Assembly (NCBI GenBank): GCA_046350055.1
Contig: JAXMBC010000001.1
Span: 1,178,001-1,242,000, forward strand
Length of the DNA stretch: 64,000 nt
Origin: JAEUIE01 sp046350055
Lineage (GTDB): Bacteria; Planctomycetota; Planctomycetia; Gemmatales; HRBIN36
Reading direction: 5' to 3'
Part shown: in pieces, positions 50,202 to 59,516 of the stretch
Layout: each line of letters opens with the position of its first letter
How positions within the stretch are numbered: position 1 is the stretch's first letter
Program-made: the position numbers and the translations under genes
Notes under the pieces: model-generated
Told to the model about the DNA's origin: nothing
The model's input: the letters and a program-made list of their open reading frames with translations, nothing else
The model's database searches: none

Positions 50202-52526
50202 ATGTCACCGGGATGGAATGAGTGCACCGCCCTTTCCAGCCTGTACAACATCTACTACCAGCTGCCCATCAGCAGTTCTCCTTTGCTTCTTTCGGATTCG
50301 CCAGTGAAGTCCACCAAGCCCTCGCTCGCCGTCACTCTTCCTCGTGATCTGATGTCGGGGCTCGTCGTATTCCTCGTGGCCCTTCCCTTGTGCCTGGGAG
50401 TTGCCCTCGCCTCCAACGCGCCGCTCATCTCCGGGCTGGTCTCCGGCATCATCGGCGGTGTCGTAGTCGGCATACTCAGCGGCTCCCAGACCAGTGTCAG
50501 TGGCCCCGCTGCCGGCCTGACTGCCGTCGTCGCTGCCCAGATCGTTGCCTTCGGTTCCTTCCCGGCCTTTCTTTTTGCCGTCTTCGTTGCCGGGCTGATG
50601 CAGATCGGCATGGGAATCGCCAAGGCCGGTGGGCTGGCTGCCTTCTTCCCCTCCAGTGTTATCAAGGGGCTTCTTGCCGCCATTGGCGTCATTCTCATTC
50701 TCAAGCAGTTTCCCCACGTCCTGGGTTTCGATGCCGATGCTTTCAGCCTCGCCTGCAAGGCGAAGGGTCTCAACTGCTTGACCATGCTCCAGGAGATGTT
50801 TCAGCATCTGCATCTGGGAGCCAGCATCATTGGCGTTCTCTCTATTGCCTTCCTCATGTTCTGGGATCGCAACATGTCGTTGAAGAAGTCACCCGTGCCC
50901 GCACCGCTGCTGGTGGTGCTGCTCGGCGTGGGCCTCGGCCTGCTCTTCCGCCGCTTCGGCGATGGCTGGGCTATCGGTACCCATCAGCTTGTGCAGGTCC
51001 CTGTTGCCGAGTCCATGAATCATTTCCTGTCGTTCCTGACTCTGCCCGACTTCACCCAGTGGAGCAATCCCAGGATCTACTCCGCAGCGGCGACCATAGC
51101 CATCGTCGCCTCGCTGGAAACGCTCCTCAACCTGCAGGCTGTGGACAAGATCGATCCGTATCAGCGCAGTTCACCACCCAGTCGTGAACTCTGGGCTCAG
51201 GGCGCGGGCAACCTGCTCGCCGGTCTCACCGGCGGCTTACCGATCACCTCCGTCATTGTCCGCAGCTCGGTCAACATCAATGCCGGCGGCCGCACCAAGC
51301 TCGCTGCTGTGTTTCATGGTCTGTTGCTCTTTATCTGTATCCTCTTCCTGGCCGAGACGCTGAACCTGATCCCCCTCTCCTGCCTGGCTGCCATTCTCAT
51401 TGTGACCGGTATCAAGCTGGCCAGCCCCACCCTCGTCAAGCAGATGTGGGCTGGAGGCACCTACCAGTTCATTCCCTTTGTCGTCACCGTGGTCGCCATC
51501 GTAATCTCCGATCTGCTTGTTGGCGTCCTCATCGGTCTGGGTGTGGCACTCAGCTTCATCCTCTGGAGCAACATGCGCCGCCCGGTGCATACCATCATCG
51601 AAAAGCATCTGGGAGGCGATGTCATCAAGATCGATCTGGCCAATCAGGTAAGCTTCCTCAATCGCGCTGCCCTTGACCATGCCCTCCATTCCATTGAACC
51701 GGGCAGCCACGTTCTCTTCGATGCAACTCACACCAACTACATCGACCCCGACATCCTCGACCTGATCCGCGACTTCAAGAACGAAGTGGCCCCGGCCCGC
51801 GACGTGGAAGTCAGTCTGGTCGGCTTCCGCCCCAGGTATCGGTTGCGCGATCAGATTCAGTATGTCGACTACTCCACCCGTGAACTGCAGGACGCCATCA
51901 CCCCGGCACAGGTTCTCGACATCCTCAAGCAGGGGCATGAGCGTTTCCGCACCGGCCAGCAACTCACCCGCGACTTCGGCAGGCAGGTCACCGCCACCGC
52001 CCGGTCGGAACATCCCCTGGCTGTTGTCCTCAGTTGTGTCGATTCCCGCACGCCCACCGAGCTGATCTTCGATCTGGGCGTGGGCGACATCTACAGTGTG
52101 CGTATCGCCGGCACCGTCCTCAGCCGCAAGGTGCTCGGCAGCATTGAATATGGCTGCAGCATTGCCGGAGCCAAGCTGATCGTGGTGATGGGCCACACCC
52201 GCTGCGGCGTCATGAATGCTGCAGTTGAATCGGTTTGTGCACCTGCCACCTCCACGATCAACACACTCTCCAGCAATTTCGGCCTGATCGTGGACGATAT
52301 CCGTCAGTCAATTTCGAAGGACGACTGCGCAGGCTACAGTGCCGACACCCTGCACACCGTGGTCGATGCCATCAGCCACAAGAACGTCCGCCGTGTAACG
52401 CAGGCACTGCTGAATGATTGCCCGCTGCTGGCCCAACTCGTCAGCATGCAGAAGCTTGCCATTGTCGGTGCCATGTACGACGTCACCACTGGTACCATCA
52501 CATTCGGTGAACTGATCGAAGGGTAA
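50202..52526 (+). CDS. SulP anion transporter fused to a beta-carbonic anhydrase
   Basis: 774 residues. N-terminal SulP/SLC26 transporter with about eleven membrane helices from LMSGLVVFLVALPLCLGVALA, including SGPAAGLTAVVAAQ and PITSVIVRSSVNINAGG; then a STAS-like segment (VIKIDLANQVSFLNRAALDH, ILDLIRDF); then a beta-carbonic anhydrase with zinc ligands CVDSRTP (Cys and Asp/Arg) and MGHTRCGV (His, Cys). The fusion suggests coupling bicarbonate uptake to its interconversion with CO2. Start ATG 50202; a GTG in the SDSP-VKST region is an alternative. Divergent from bpt. Confidence 0.93.
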   Translation: MSPGWNECTALSSLYNIYYQLPISSSPLLLSDSPVKSTKPSLAVTLPRDLMSGLVVFLVALPLCLGVALASNAPLISGLVSGIIGGVVVGILSGSQTSVSGPAAGLTAVVAAQIVAFGSFPAFLFAVFVAGLMQIGMGIAKAGGLAAFFPSSVIKGLLAAIGVILILKQFPHVLGFDADAFSLACKAKGLNCLTMLQEMFQHLHLGASIIGVLSIAFLMFWDRNMSLKKSPVPAPLLVVLLGVGLGLLFRRFGDGWAIGTHQLVQVPVAESMNHFLSFLTLPDFTQWSNPRIYSAAATIAIVASLETLLNLQAVDKIDPYQRSSPPSRELWAQGAGNLLAGLTGGLPITSVIVRSSVNINAGGRTKLAAVFHGLLLFICILFLAETLNLIPLSCLAAILIVTGIKLASPTLVKQMWAGGTYQFIPFVVTVVAIVISDLLVGVLIGLGVALSFILWSNMRRPVHTIIEKHLGGDVIKIDLANQVSFLNRAALDHALHSIEPGSHVLFDATHTNYIDPDILDLIRDFKNEVAPARDVEVSLVGFRPRYRLRDQIQYVDYSTRELQDAITPAQVLDILKQGHERFRTGQQLTRDFGRQVTATARSEHPLAVVLSCVDSRTPTELIFDLGVGDIYSVRIAGTVLSRKVLGSIEYGCSIAGAKLIVVMGHTRCGVMNAAVESVCAPATSTINTLSSNFGLIVDDIRQSISKDDCAGYSADTLHTVVDAISHKNVRRVTQALLNDCPLLAQLVSMQKLAIVGAMYDVTTGTITFGELIEG

Positions 52527-52650
52527 CCGGATCAGTACTGATATGGATTCCAGCATCCAGTTTTCTCATTTAGTATCAATTTTGTTGACTCCACACTGTC
52601 ACAAGGTAGCTTGTGCCTAACACTCGATACTGCAACATGAGGAATTGCGT

Positions 52651-53508
52651 ATGCTGTCCTATCTTCGCTTCACATTTAGTGCTGCTCTTGTCGTGGCTTG
52701 CATGTGGGTTTGCCCCACGACCTCGGTTCATGCTGACGATCTGCTGTACGGCTCGACCGGCAGTGCCGGCCTGCTTTACTCGATCAACCCTGTGACCCAG
52801 ACAGTAACACTGATTGGCAACTCCGGCATCGGCAAGCTGGGTGGCATTGCCTTTGATGCTAATGGCGTTCTCTACGGCGTCAGCGGCGGAAGTGGCGGGC
52901 CTTCTGAACTCTTCACCCTGAATACGACGAATGCTGCTGCCACCTCCATCGGAGTTGTGAACGGCATTCAAGGCGTGGATGGCTTACGCTTTGCTGCGAA
53001 CGGAACCCTGTATGGCGCTGGCTGGAACGGTGTTGGCACGCTGATCACTATCGACCCGACTAATGCTACCCTCTTGACCAGCACAGTACTCTCCGGATCT
53101 GGCAATGCGTTTGCCCCTGGCATCGCCTTTAACTCCGCAGGCACCCTGTTCGGTTCCCGCGGCAACTCGTCGGGGCATGCCGAAGATCTCGTGACCATCG
53201 ATCCTAACACTGGTATTTTGACAGCCATCGGCGGCTCTACCAATATCATCTCCGACATCTGGTTTTCGCCAACGGGCACACTCTACGCTTCCTCCCCCAG
53301 TGGTGAGCTCTACACCATCGACCCGACGACTGGTGATAAGACACTGCTCTTCAACACCGGGATCTCCCAGTTTTCCGGCTTGGCAGGCTTTGCCGCTGTG
53401 CCCGAACCCACCACGTGGGCACTCATCGGAACAGCAGTCCTGGGTGCCAGTGCCATTGGCTGGAAGAAACGTCGCGCCATCAAACAGAACTACAACCGCA
53501 AGAAATAG
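52651..53508 (+). CDS. PEP-CTERM protein with beta-propeller-like repeats
   Basis: 285 residues from ATG 52651 (GAGGAA six bases upstream). Signal peptide MLSYLRFTFSAALVVACMWV; the middle has repeating LYGxxG...L..IDP units (TLYGAGWNGVGTLITIDPT, TLFGSRGNSSGHAEDLVTID, TLYASSPSGELYTIDPTTG), a propeller-like pattern. C-terminus VPEPTTWALIGTAVLGASAI then GWKKRR is a PEP-CTERM signal. Followed by a terminator. Confidence 0.92.
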   Translation: MLSYLRFTFSAALVVACMWVCPTTSVHADDLLYGSTGSAGLLYSINPVTQTVTLIGNSGIGKLGGIAFDANGVLYGVSGGSGGPSELFTLNTTNAAATSIGVVNGIQGVDGLRFAANGTLYGAGWNGVGTLITIDPTNATLLTSTVLSGSGNAFAPGIAFNSAGTLFGSRGNSSGHAEDLVTIDPNTGILTAIGGSTNIISDIWFSPTGTLYASSPSGELYTIDPTTGDKTLLFNTGISQFSGLAGFAAVPEPTTWALIGTAVLGASAIGWKKRRAIKQNYNRKK

Positions 53509-53527
53509 GTAATCGTTCAACACACTC

Positions 53528-53565
53528 AAGTATCGAATCGGCACCCGCTGGTTCGATACTTTTTC
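53528..53565 (+). terminator. Intrinsic terminator after the propeller-like gene
   Basis: AAGTATCGAA...TTCGATACTT, a perfect 10-bp stem followed by a T-tract. Confidence 0.8.
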
Positions 53566-53655
53566 GTTGGTGCAGCCCCCGTTCCCAGTTTTCTTGCACT
53601 CTTCCCTCTCACTCTCCGGTATACTCGAAGCTCCACTTCTACGGAGTCCGGCAGC

Positions 53656-54543
53656 GTGTTTCCCTACTTCAAAGGTCAGCCGACCGACTTCATCTTCCGC
53701 TACACCGGCGGCAGTTTGCGCAGCAGCGGGCTGGGCCAGGCGTTCTTCTACTGGCGCTACAATACCCAGGTCGTCGCCGTTCCCACGCAAAGCCAGGATG
53801 CCAGCTTCGTCTTCAACGAACTCACCCGCGACTTTCAGGAAGTGACTCTGCAAGGCCAGATCACCTTCCGCATCAAGGATGCCAAGCTCACTGCCGGCCT
53901 CTTCAACTTCACGATCGACCCTGTGACCTACGCCTACCTCGGCGAAGACCACGACAAGCTCGGCAAACGCCTGACCAACCTGGTGCAGATCGAAACCCGG
54001 GCCGAGGTCTCACAGCGCACCCTGCAGGAAACCCTGCGCGATGCTTCGCAGCTCAGCTCCGCCGTCGCCGAGCGACTCCGCGTCGGCACGTTGCTCTCGA
54101 GCCTCGGCGTGGAACTGCTGAGTGCCGATTTCCTCTCGGTGCGACCCACGCCCGAAGTCGGCAAAGCCCTTGAAGCCGAGCTGCGCGAAGCCTTGCTCCG
54201 CAAGGCTGATGAAGCCATCTATGCCCGCCGGGTCGCAGCCGTTGATGAAGAACGGCGTATCAAGGAGAAGGAACTCGCGTCCGACAAGGCTCTCGAAGAC
54301 CAGCGCAAGGAGCTCATCGCTCTGCAAGGTGCCAACGCCCTGACCGAAGCGAAGAACGCAGCCGAAGCTCGCGAAGTAGCTGCGGAAGCCGAGGCCAAAG
54401 CCGCTGAGATGAACTTCGTGGTCTACAAGGATGTCGACCACCGCAAGCTCCTCGCCTACGCCATCAAGGAACTGGGCCAGGGCAACATCGGCAACCTCAC
54501 CATCACTACCGAAATGCTCGCGAGCCTGTTGCAGGGAAAGTAA
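53656..54543 (+). CDS. SPFH/band 7 domain protein
   Basis: 295 residues from GTG 53656 (GGAG upstream). SPFH fold visible in VAVPTQSQDASFVFNELTRD and TLQGQITFRIKDAKLTAGL, then a long charged helix rich in Ala/Glu/Lys/Arg (RKADEAIYARRVAAVDEERR, EARVAAEAEAKAAEM). SPFH proteins form ring oligomers on membranes; here no membrane anchor is visible, so it may be soluble or recruited. The NAD-kinase-like gene follows by 16 bp, a probable conserved pair. Confidence 0.88.
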   Translation: MFPYFKGQPTDFIFRYTGGSLRSSGLGQAFFYWRYNTQVVAVPTQSQDASFVFNELTRDFQEVTLQGQITFRIKDAKLTAGLFNFTIDPVTYAYLGEDHDKLGKRLTNLVQIETRAEVSQRTLQETLRDASQLSSAVAERLRVGTLLSSLGVELLSADFLSVRPTPEVGKALEAELREALLRKADEAIYARRVAAVDEERRIKEKELASDKALEDQRKELIALQGANALTEAKNAAEAREVAAEAEAKAAEMNFVVYKDVDHRKLLAYAIKELGQGNIGNLTITTEMLASLLQGK

Positions 54544-54558
54544 CAGCAACTTCCAACG

Positions 54559-55497
54559 ATGCCCTTCCAGAAGATCATCCTCGTCACCCGCAAGACCCAG
54601 CTCGAGGAGCTGGTGGAGCGGCACGGCACGCGCGAGCAGGCGGCCTTCCTTCTCCAGCAGCGCGGCCAGTCCATCGACGACATCGCCGACGCCCACCACC
54701 GCTACACCACAGGCCTCGCCCAGTTGAAAGCCTCAGTCCCCTCCTCTATCCGGCTGCAACTCATCGAACGAAGCTTCCTGCCCAACTTCCTCTTCGGCCC
54801 GAGTGACCTCATCCTCACCCTCGGTCAGGATGGCCTCGTCGTCAACACCGCCAAGTACCTCAGCGAGCAGCCGATCATCGCTTTCAATCCCGACCCCAGC
54901 CGCATCGATGGCGTGCTGGTGCCGTTCAAGATGGAGGACGCGAAGGACGCCATCGACGCTGCCCTCAACGAAGTGCTCGACCGCAAGGAAGTGACGATGG
55001 CCCGGGCCACCCTCGACGACGGCCAGACGCTTGATGCGGTCAACGATCTCTTCGTCGGCATCCAGGGCCACGCCTCCGCCCGCTACCGTCTCGAGTTTGA
55101 CAACCAGGCCGAGGAGCAATCCTCCAGCGGTGTCATCATCTCCACCGGGGCAGGCTCCACCGGCTGGTACCGCTCCATCATCACCGGTGCCTTCGGCGTA
55201 TCGTCCACCATCATGAAGAACAAGACCCTTGCCGAGATGAAAGCCAACTACCGTTTCGACATTGATGCCCGCGAGCTGCGGTTCAGCGTGCGGGAGCCGT
55301 TCATCAGCCAGACCTCGGGAGCTGAACTGGTCTATGGCCGCCTCGAAGCAGGCCAGCAGCTGGAGATCATCTCCCGCATGCCCCAGCGAGGCATCCTCTT
55401 CAGCGACGGCATGGAAAGCGATTACCTGAAGTTCGACAACGGCATGCGGGCCACCATCGCCATCGCCCCCCGACGCGTGCAACTCTTCTGGCGCTGA
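54559..55497 (+). CDS. NAD-kinase-like protein with altered GGDG motif
   Basis: 312 residues. Aligns to NAD kinase/ATP-NAD kinase family: the GGDGT motif reads LGQDGLVVNTAKYL (G89-Q90-D91-G92-L93), NDLFVG corresponds to NE/D, and ISTGAGSTGW to the S/T-GSTA motif. The substitution of the second Gly and the Thr suggests a changed phosphate-donor or substrate site, so it may not make NADP. It follows the SPFH gene closely and is probably co-transcribed. Confidence 0.82.
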   Translation: MPFQKIILVTRKTQLEELVERHGTREQAAFLLQQRGQSIDDIADAHHRYTTGLAQLKASVPSSIRLQLIERSFLPNFLFGPSDLILTLGQDGLVVNTAKYLSEQPIIAFNPDPSRIDGVLVPFKMEDAKDAIDAALNEVLDRKEVTMARATLDDGQTLDAVNDLFVGIQGHASARYRLEFDNQAEEQSSSGVIISTGAGSTGWYRSIITGAFGVSSTIMKNKTLAEMKANYRFDIDARELRFSVREPFISQTSGAELVYGRLEAGQQLEIISRMPQRGILFSDGMESDYLKFDNGMRATIAIAPRRVQLFWR

Positions 55498-55505
55498 GGC
55501 ATTTA

Positions 55506-55530
55506 GCCCCCGGCTCTTTAAGACGGGGGC
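55506..55530. terminator. Hairpin downstream of the SPFH/NAD-kinase-like pair
   Basis: GCCCCCG...CGGGGGC, 7-bp stem with an 11-base loop, 8 bp after the stop. No clear T-run. Confidence 0.45.
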
Positions 55531-55609
55531 GGGTTCACGCGAGGGTCCAACACAGCCCACTGAGGCTCGCCTAGGTCGTTATTACACCACGCAGCCATAG
55601 AACAAACCC

Positions 55610-56572
55610 ATGCCCGATACCTTCCAGCCCATGCCGCTCCTCCGCTCTGGTCACTATCAGACCATTGTCGGTTACTATGTGCGCCAATGGCAGCGGGCCT
55701 TGCCGGGCACTCTCCACAAAGTCTCCCTGCCCGATGGTGATGCACTCCACGTCTATGAATCTTTCCCCGATGGCTGGAAGCCCGAAGATCCTATCGTCCT
55801 CATCATCCATGGGCTGGGGGGCTCCCATACCTCAGGCAGCGTCACCCGCCTGGGCTGGGAATGTATGCGCGCCGGTCTGGCTGTCCTCCGCATCAATTTA
55901 CGTGGCAGCGGCGAAAGCTTGGCGGACAACCGGCTCCCCTATCACGCTGGCTGCTCCACGGATATTCAGTATGTACTGCGCTGGCTTGTCCATCGCCATC
56001 CCGGTTCCCCGTTGTACCTCGTCGGCTTCTCCCTGGGAGGCAACATCGCCCTGAAGCTCGCCGGCGAAACACCTCAGGATGATTGCCTGCCTCTCCGCCA
56101 CATCGTTGCCGTCTCCCCACCTGCCCATCTGGAGCGCTGCGCCAGCATGCTCGCGGAGCCACGCAATGCCATGTACGAAAAACGCTTCGTCGCTGAACTC
56201 AAAGCACTCGCCGAACAGCGGGCCAGGCTGCATGGCGAATCGCTTCCGGCGTTTCCCAAAGAGATGAAACTCCGCGACTTTGACGATCTCTACACGGCTC
56301 CACGCGTCGGCTACCGCGATGTGGCTGACTACTACGCCCGCGCCAGCAGCCTGCCACTCCTCACCCAGGTGGAAATCCCCACCCATATCCTCTCCGCGGA
56401 GGACGACCCGATGATCGACCCCGTCCCCATCCGCGAAGCCTTCCGTTCCCCCGCTGTCAGCATCCACCTCACACCCCACGGCGGCCATCTCGGCTTCCTC
56501 AGCACCCCCCGCAACGGTGGCTGGTGCTGGATGGAAAAGTACATCGTGCGCATGCTGACCCAGCAGGATTGA
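55610..56572 (+). CDS. YheT-like (UPF0017) alpha/beta hydrolase
   Basis: 320 residues. Family pattern: HYQTIVGYY opening, IVLIIHGLGGSHTSGSV (oxyanion), RGSGES, nucleophile in LVGFSLGGNIALKLAGE, acid in ILSAEDDPMIDP and His in TPHGGHLGFL. Members are hydrolases of unclear substrate, often near housekeeping genes. Own ribosome-binding region weak. Confidence 0.92.
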   Translation: MPDTFQPMPLLRSGHYQTIVGYYVRQWQRALPGTLHKVSLPDGDALHVYESFPDGWKPEDPIVLIIHGLGGSHTSGSVTRLGWECMRAGLAVLRINLRGSGESLADNRLPYHAGCSTDIQYVLRWLVHRHPGSPLYLVGFSLGGNIALKLAGETPQDDCLPLRHIVAVSPPAHLERCASMLAEPRNAMYEKRFVAELKALAEQRARLHGESLPAFPKEMKLRDFDDLYTAPRVGYRDVADYYARASSLPLLTQVEIPTHILSAEDDPMIDPVPIREAFRSPAVSIHLTPHGGHLGFLSTPRNGGWCWMEKYIVRMLTQQD

Positions 56573-56857
56573 GATCGCCCTGGTCGAACTCTTGACCGTG
56601 CCAGCACCGACAACTGCAGGTCATCCAGGAGTTGCAACTCCAGCAGCACGGTCGTGAGGCCGGCTACCTCCTGCGTAGAAACCGGCTACAATCCTCGCAG
56701 TCCCCATCAAAAGCAGCCAGCCACCTGCCACACAGTCCATTTGTATGGTAGGATAATTATTGCATCACAGATAAGTACGGCCCACCTCTCTCAGGTCGTA
56801 CTTTCCTGGAGCAGCTATCGTACCTGTTTTTCCAAGGCAATTGCTACTACCTATCTC

Positions 56858-57814
56858 ATGGCTACTCTCGCCCAATTTGCTGAGCAGCTCGATCTTCGTC
56901 CGGAGCTGACCTGGCCTGCTCCGCCCGAAGTGCATCGCACGAAATCGAAACCCCACCTGAAGCCGCTGCCTCAGGTCCGGGCCGTGACCTGGAATGTCTA
57001 CGGCACCTTGCTCGCCATCTCAGGGGGCGAACTTCTCCGCGAGCATCCCCAGAAGTTCATCACCGACCTGGCCCTGGACAAGACCATCCAGGAATTCAAA
57101 ATGTGGAAGGCCATGTCGCGCAAGCCCGGCCACCCTGCTGAGTATATGCGGGTCATGATCGGAAATGTCCTTGATGCCATGCTCTTCCTCGTCGAAAAGG
57201 GGGAAACCCATCCCGAAACCCTGCACGAGAAAATCTGGGAAGGCATCATCCGCAAGCTGATGCAGAATGAATACACGGTGGACACCGGCAAGTACGGCTC
57301 GCTGGAAGAGATGTCGCTCAAGGTAGCCTACTTCTACAATCGCTGTCTGCAGGGAGTCGGCGCCCAGGCCGATGCTGCCGACACCGTGCAATGGATCAAG
57401 GACAGCAATCTCTGGCAGGGTCTGCTGGCCGACGGACAGGCCTACACCGGGCTGCATCTGCAGCGCAGCCTGCAGCAGCAGAACCCTTCCGTGCTGGCGG
57501 AGTTCTGCATTCCCTCATCCCATCGCGTACTCTCACACGCGCTCAAGAGCAGGAAGCCTTCCGACAAGCTTTACAAGGAAATGATCCGCCGACTGAAGGA
57601 GTTCGGCATCTCGCCCCAGGAAACTCTCCACGTTTCCAATGACCTCAGCAACGATCTGCTGCCCGCGAAGAAACACGGCTTCCTGACATGTCTGTTCACG
57701 GGCGACAGTCAGTCGCTCCGCGCCAAACCAGAGGAAGTTGCTGACCCGAACAACCGCCCGACGGTCATGGTCACGCAGCTTACACAGATCGTGCAGATGC
57801 TCGCCGCGGAGTGA
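56858..57814 (+). CDS. HAD-like protein with Asn for the nucleophile Asp
   Basis: 318 residues from ATG 56858. Motif I reads AVTWNVYGTLL where haloacid dehalogenases have FDVYGTL, so the nucleophile Asp is Asn. Later motifs remain: KPSDKLYKEMIRRL with the Lys, and HVSNDLSNDLLPAKKHGF. A helical cap region (IQEFKMWKAMSRKPGHPAEY) follows motif I. Possibly a non-catalytic or altered member; a start at 56654 gives an unlike N-terminus and is not preferred. Confidence 0.78.
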   Translation: MATLAQFAEQLDLRPELTWPAPPEVHRTKSKPHLKPLPQVRAVTWNVYGTLLAISGGELLREHPQKFITDLALDKTIQEFKMWKAMSRKPGHPAEYMRVMIGNVLDAMLFLVEKGETHPETLHEKIWEGIIRKLMQNEYTVDTGKYGSLEEMSLKVAYFYNRCLQGVGAQADAADTVQWIKDSNLWQGLLADGQAYTGLHLQRSLQQQNPSVLAEFCIPSSHRVLSHALKSRKPSDKLYKEMIRRLKEFGISPQETLHVSNDLSNDLLPAKKHGFLTCLFTGDSQSLRAKPEEVADPNNRPTVMVTQLTQIVQMLAAE

Positions 57815-57918
57815 CTGGTAGGCAGCACGCTCCACGGTGATGGCAGATAACTATAGCGCGAGCACAATGAATCGCCGCCAGTGGACCGCTGCCACGTTCT
57901 CCATGAGCACGATTCCCA

Positions 57919-58881
57919 TCAATCCTTCAGCCCATCGAACAGCGCCGTGGAGAGATACCGTTCCCCCAGGCTTGGCAGGAACGTGACGATCCGCTTGCCT
58001 TTGAATTCCGGTCGTGCCGCTACCTGGGCTGCTCCCCATACATTGGCACCGCTGCTGATGCCGGCCATGATGCCTTCATCCTTCATCATCCGCCGCGACC
58101 ACTCCATGGCTTGCTCGTTGCTCACCTGCAGCGTCTCGTCCACCAGGCTCAGGTCCAGGTTCTTCGGCACGAAGTTGGCACCGATGCCCTGAATCTTGTG
58201 CGAGCCCGGCTTGAGTGGCTCCCCGGCCCGGGTCTGCGTGATCACCGGCGACAGGCTTGGCTCCACCACAATCACCTTGAAGTTCGGGTTGAACTGACGG
58301 ATGTACCGTGCCACACCGGTGATCGACCCACCCGTACCCACACCACACACGATGGCATCGATGTTCTTGCCACTGTCTTCCCAGATCTCGGGGCCGGTGG
58401 TGCGTTCGTGGATGGCAGGGTTCGCCGGGTTCTCGAACTGCTGAGGCATCCAGGCATTCTTGCCCCCGTTCTGCACCAGCTCGCTCGCCTTGTTGAGTGC
58501 CCCACGCATGCCCTCTGCGGCAGGAGTCAGCACCAGGTTGGCTCCCATCGCCCGCAGCAACGCCCGCCGTTCCAGCGACATCGACTCCGGCATCGTCAGC
58601 GTCAGCTTGTAGCCCTTGGCCGCACAGACAAACGCCAGGGCAATACCCGTGTTGCCACTGGTCGGCTCGATGATGTGCGTTTCACTGGTCAGGATGCCCC
58701 GGCGCTCCGCATCCTCGATCATGGCCAGACCGATGCGGTCTTTCACACTCTTGAGCGGATTGAAGAACTCACACTTGGCGAAAACCGTAGCGTGCTCCGC
58801 AGGGATGACCCGGCGGAGGCGAACCATGGGAGTGTTGCCAATGGTGTGCGTGATGCTGTCAAACGTTTTGCCCAGAGACAT
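57919..58881 (-). CDS. cysK: Cysteine synthase (O-acetylserine sulfhydrylase)
   Basis: 320 residues from ATG 58881 (AAGGG upstream; a GTG 15 bases before is in frame). PLP Lys47 in NPLKSVKDRIG, PTSGNTGIALAF phosphate/substrate loop, GVGTGGSITGV, and SSGANVWGA near the C-terminus are all present. Makes cysteine from O-acetylserine and sulphide. Its start overlaps the SRPBCC gene by about 23 bp, so the two are likely co-transcribed. Confidence 0.96.
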   Translation of the reverse strand: MSLGKTFDSITHTIGNTPMVRLRRVIPAEHATVFAKCEFFNPLKSVKDRIGLAMIEDAERRGILTSETHIIEPTSGNTGIALAFVCAAKGYKLTLTMPESMSLERRALLRAMGANLVLTPAAEGMRGALNKASELVQNGGKNAWMPQQFENPANPAIHERTTGPEIWEDSGKNIDAIVCGVGTGGSITGVARYIRQFNPNFKVIVVEPSLSPVITQTRAGEPLKPGSHKIQGIGANFVPKNLDLSLVDETLQVSNEQAMEWSRRMMKDEGIMAGISSGANVWGAAQVAARPEFKGKRIVTFLPSLGERYLSTALFDGLKD

Positions 58882-59380
58882 GGATCGGCCCTTCACTGGT
58901 GGATGCGAGTGATGAGGGCCATCTTACAGAGCCGAAGCGTTCAGCGATACGCTGAAATCGATAATCAAATATGGCGTTCAGATCACGCTGAACGATGAGT
59001 GCATGCGACAAGGTGCCGAGCGGTCCCAGCGGCAGGCGATAGCGGACGATGTCGTGCATCAGCGTGCCCCCTGCCTTCGATTCAAACGTGTGAGTATGGT
59101 GCCAGAGGCTATACGGTCCCTTGATCTGCTGATCAACGAAACGGTAGGGAGGCGACCAGTCCAGGATCTCCGTCCGCCAGGCAACCGGAATAAGCCGCCA
59201 GCGGATGGTATAGTCGATCAGCGTCCCGGTCTTCATCACGATGGGCAGCTTCGTTTTGATCCGGAAATGCAGCCAGGGAGGCGTCAGGAAATCGAGGTTG
59301 ACGGCATCGGCAAAAAAGGCGAAGACCTCGTCGATCCCGGTGGGAATGAACTGTTCACGGCGAAGGGTGTATTCGGTCAT
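58859..59380 (-). CDS. SRPBCC family protein
   Basis: 173 residues with the SRPBCC (polyketide cyclase/dehydrase-like) pattern: TLRREQFIPTGIDEVFAFFA, RWRLIPVAWRTEILDWSPPYRFVD, GPYSLWHHTHTFESKAGGTL and a final APYRFQRIAERFG-like helix. Ligand unknown. Overlaps cysK start; role together not evident from sequence. Confidence 0.85.
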   Translation of the reverse strand: MTEYTLRREQFIPTGIDEVFAFFADAVNLDFLTPPWLHFRIKTKLPIVMKTGTLIDYTIRWRLIPVAWRTEILDWSPPYRFVDQQIKGPYSLWHHTHTFESKAGGTLMHDIVRYRLPLGPLGTLSHALIVQRDLNAIFDYRFQRIAERFGSVRWPSSLASTSEGPIHVSGQNV

Positions 59381-59516
59381 GGCTATCGCTACCGGTAGAG
59401 TTTACAGACCATTCTTCGTGGAGAACCACCCTTTGGATGACACCACTCGCGCAGGATTCGTCCGCCCGGTCACTATACTGTCACAGCATCCGCGGATGGT
59501 ATTCAAAGGAAGTTCC

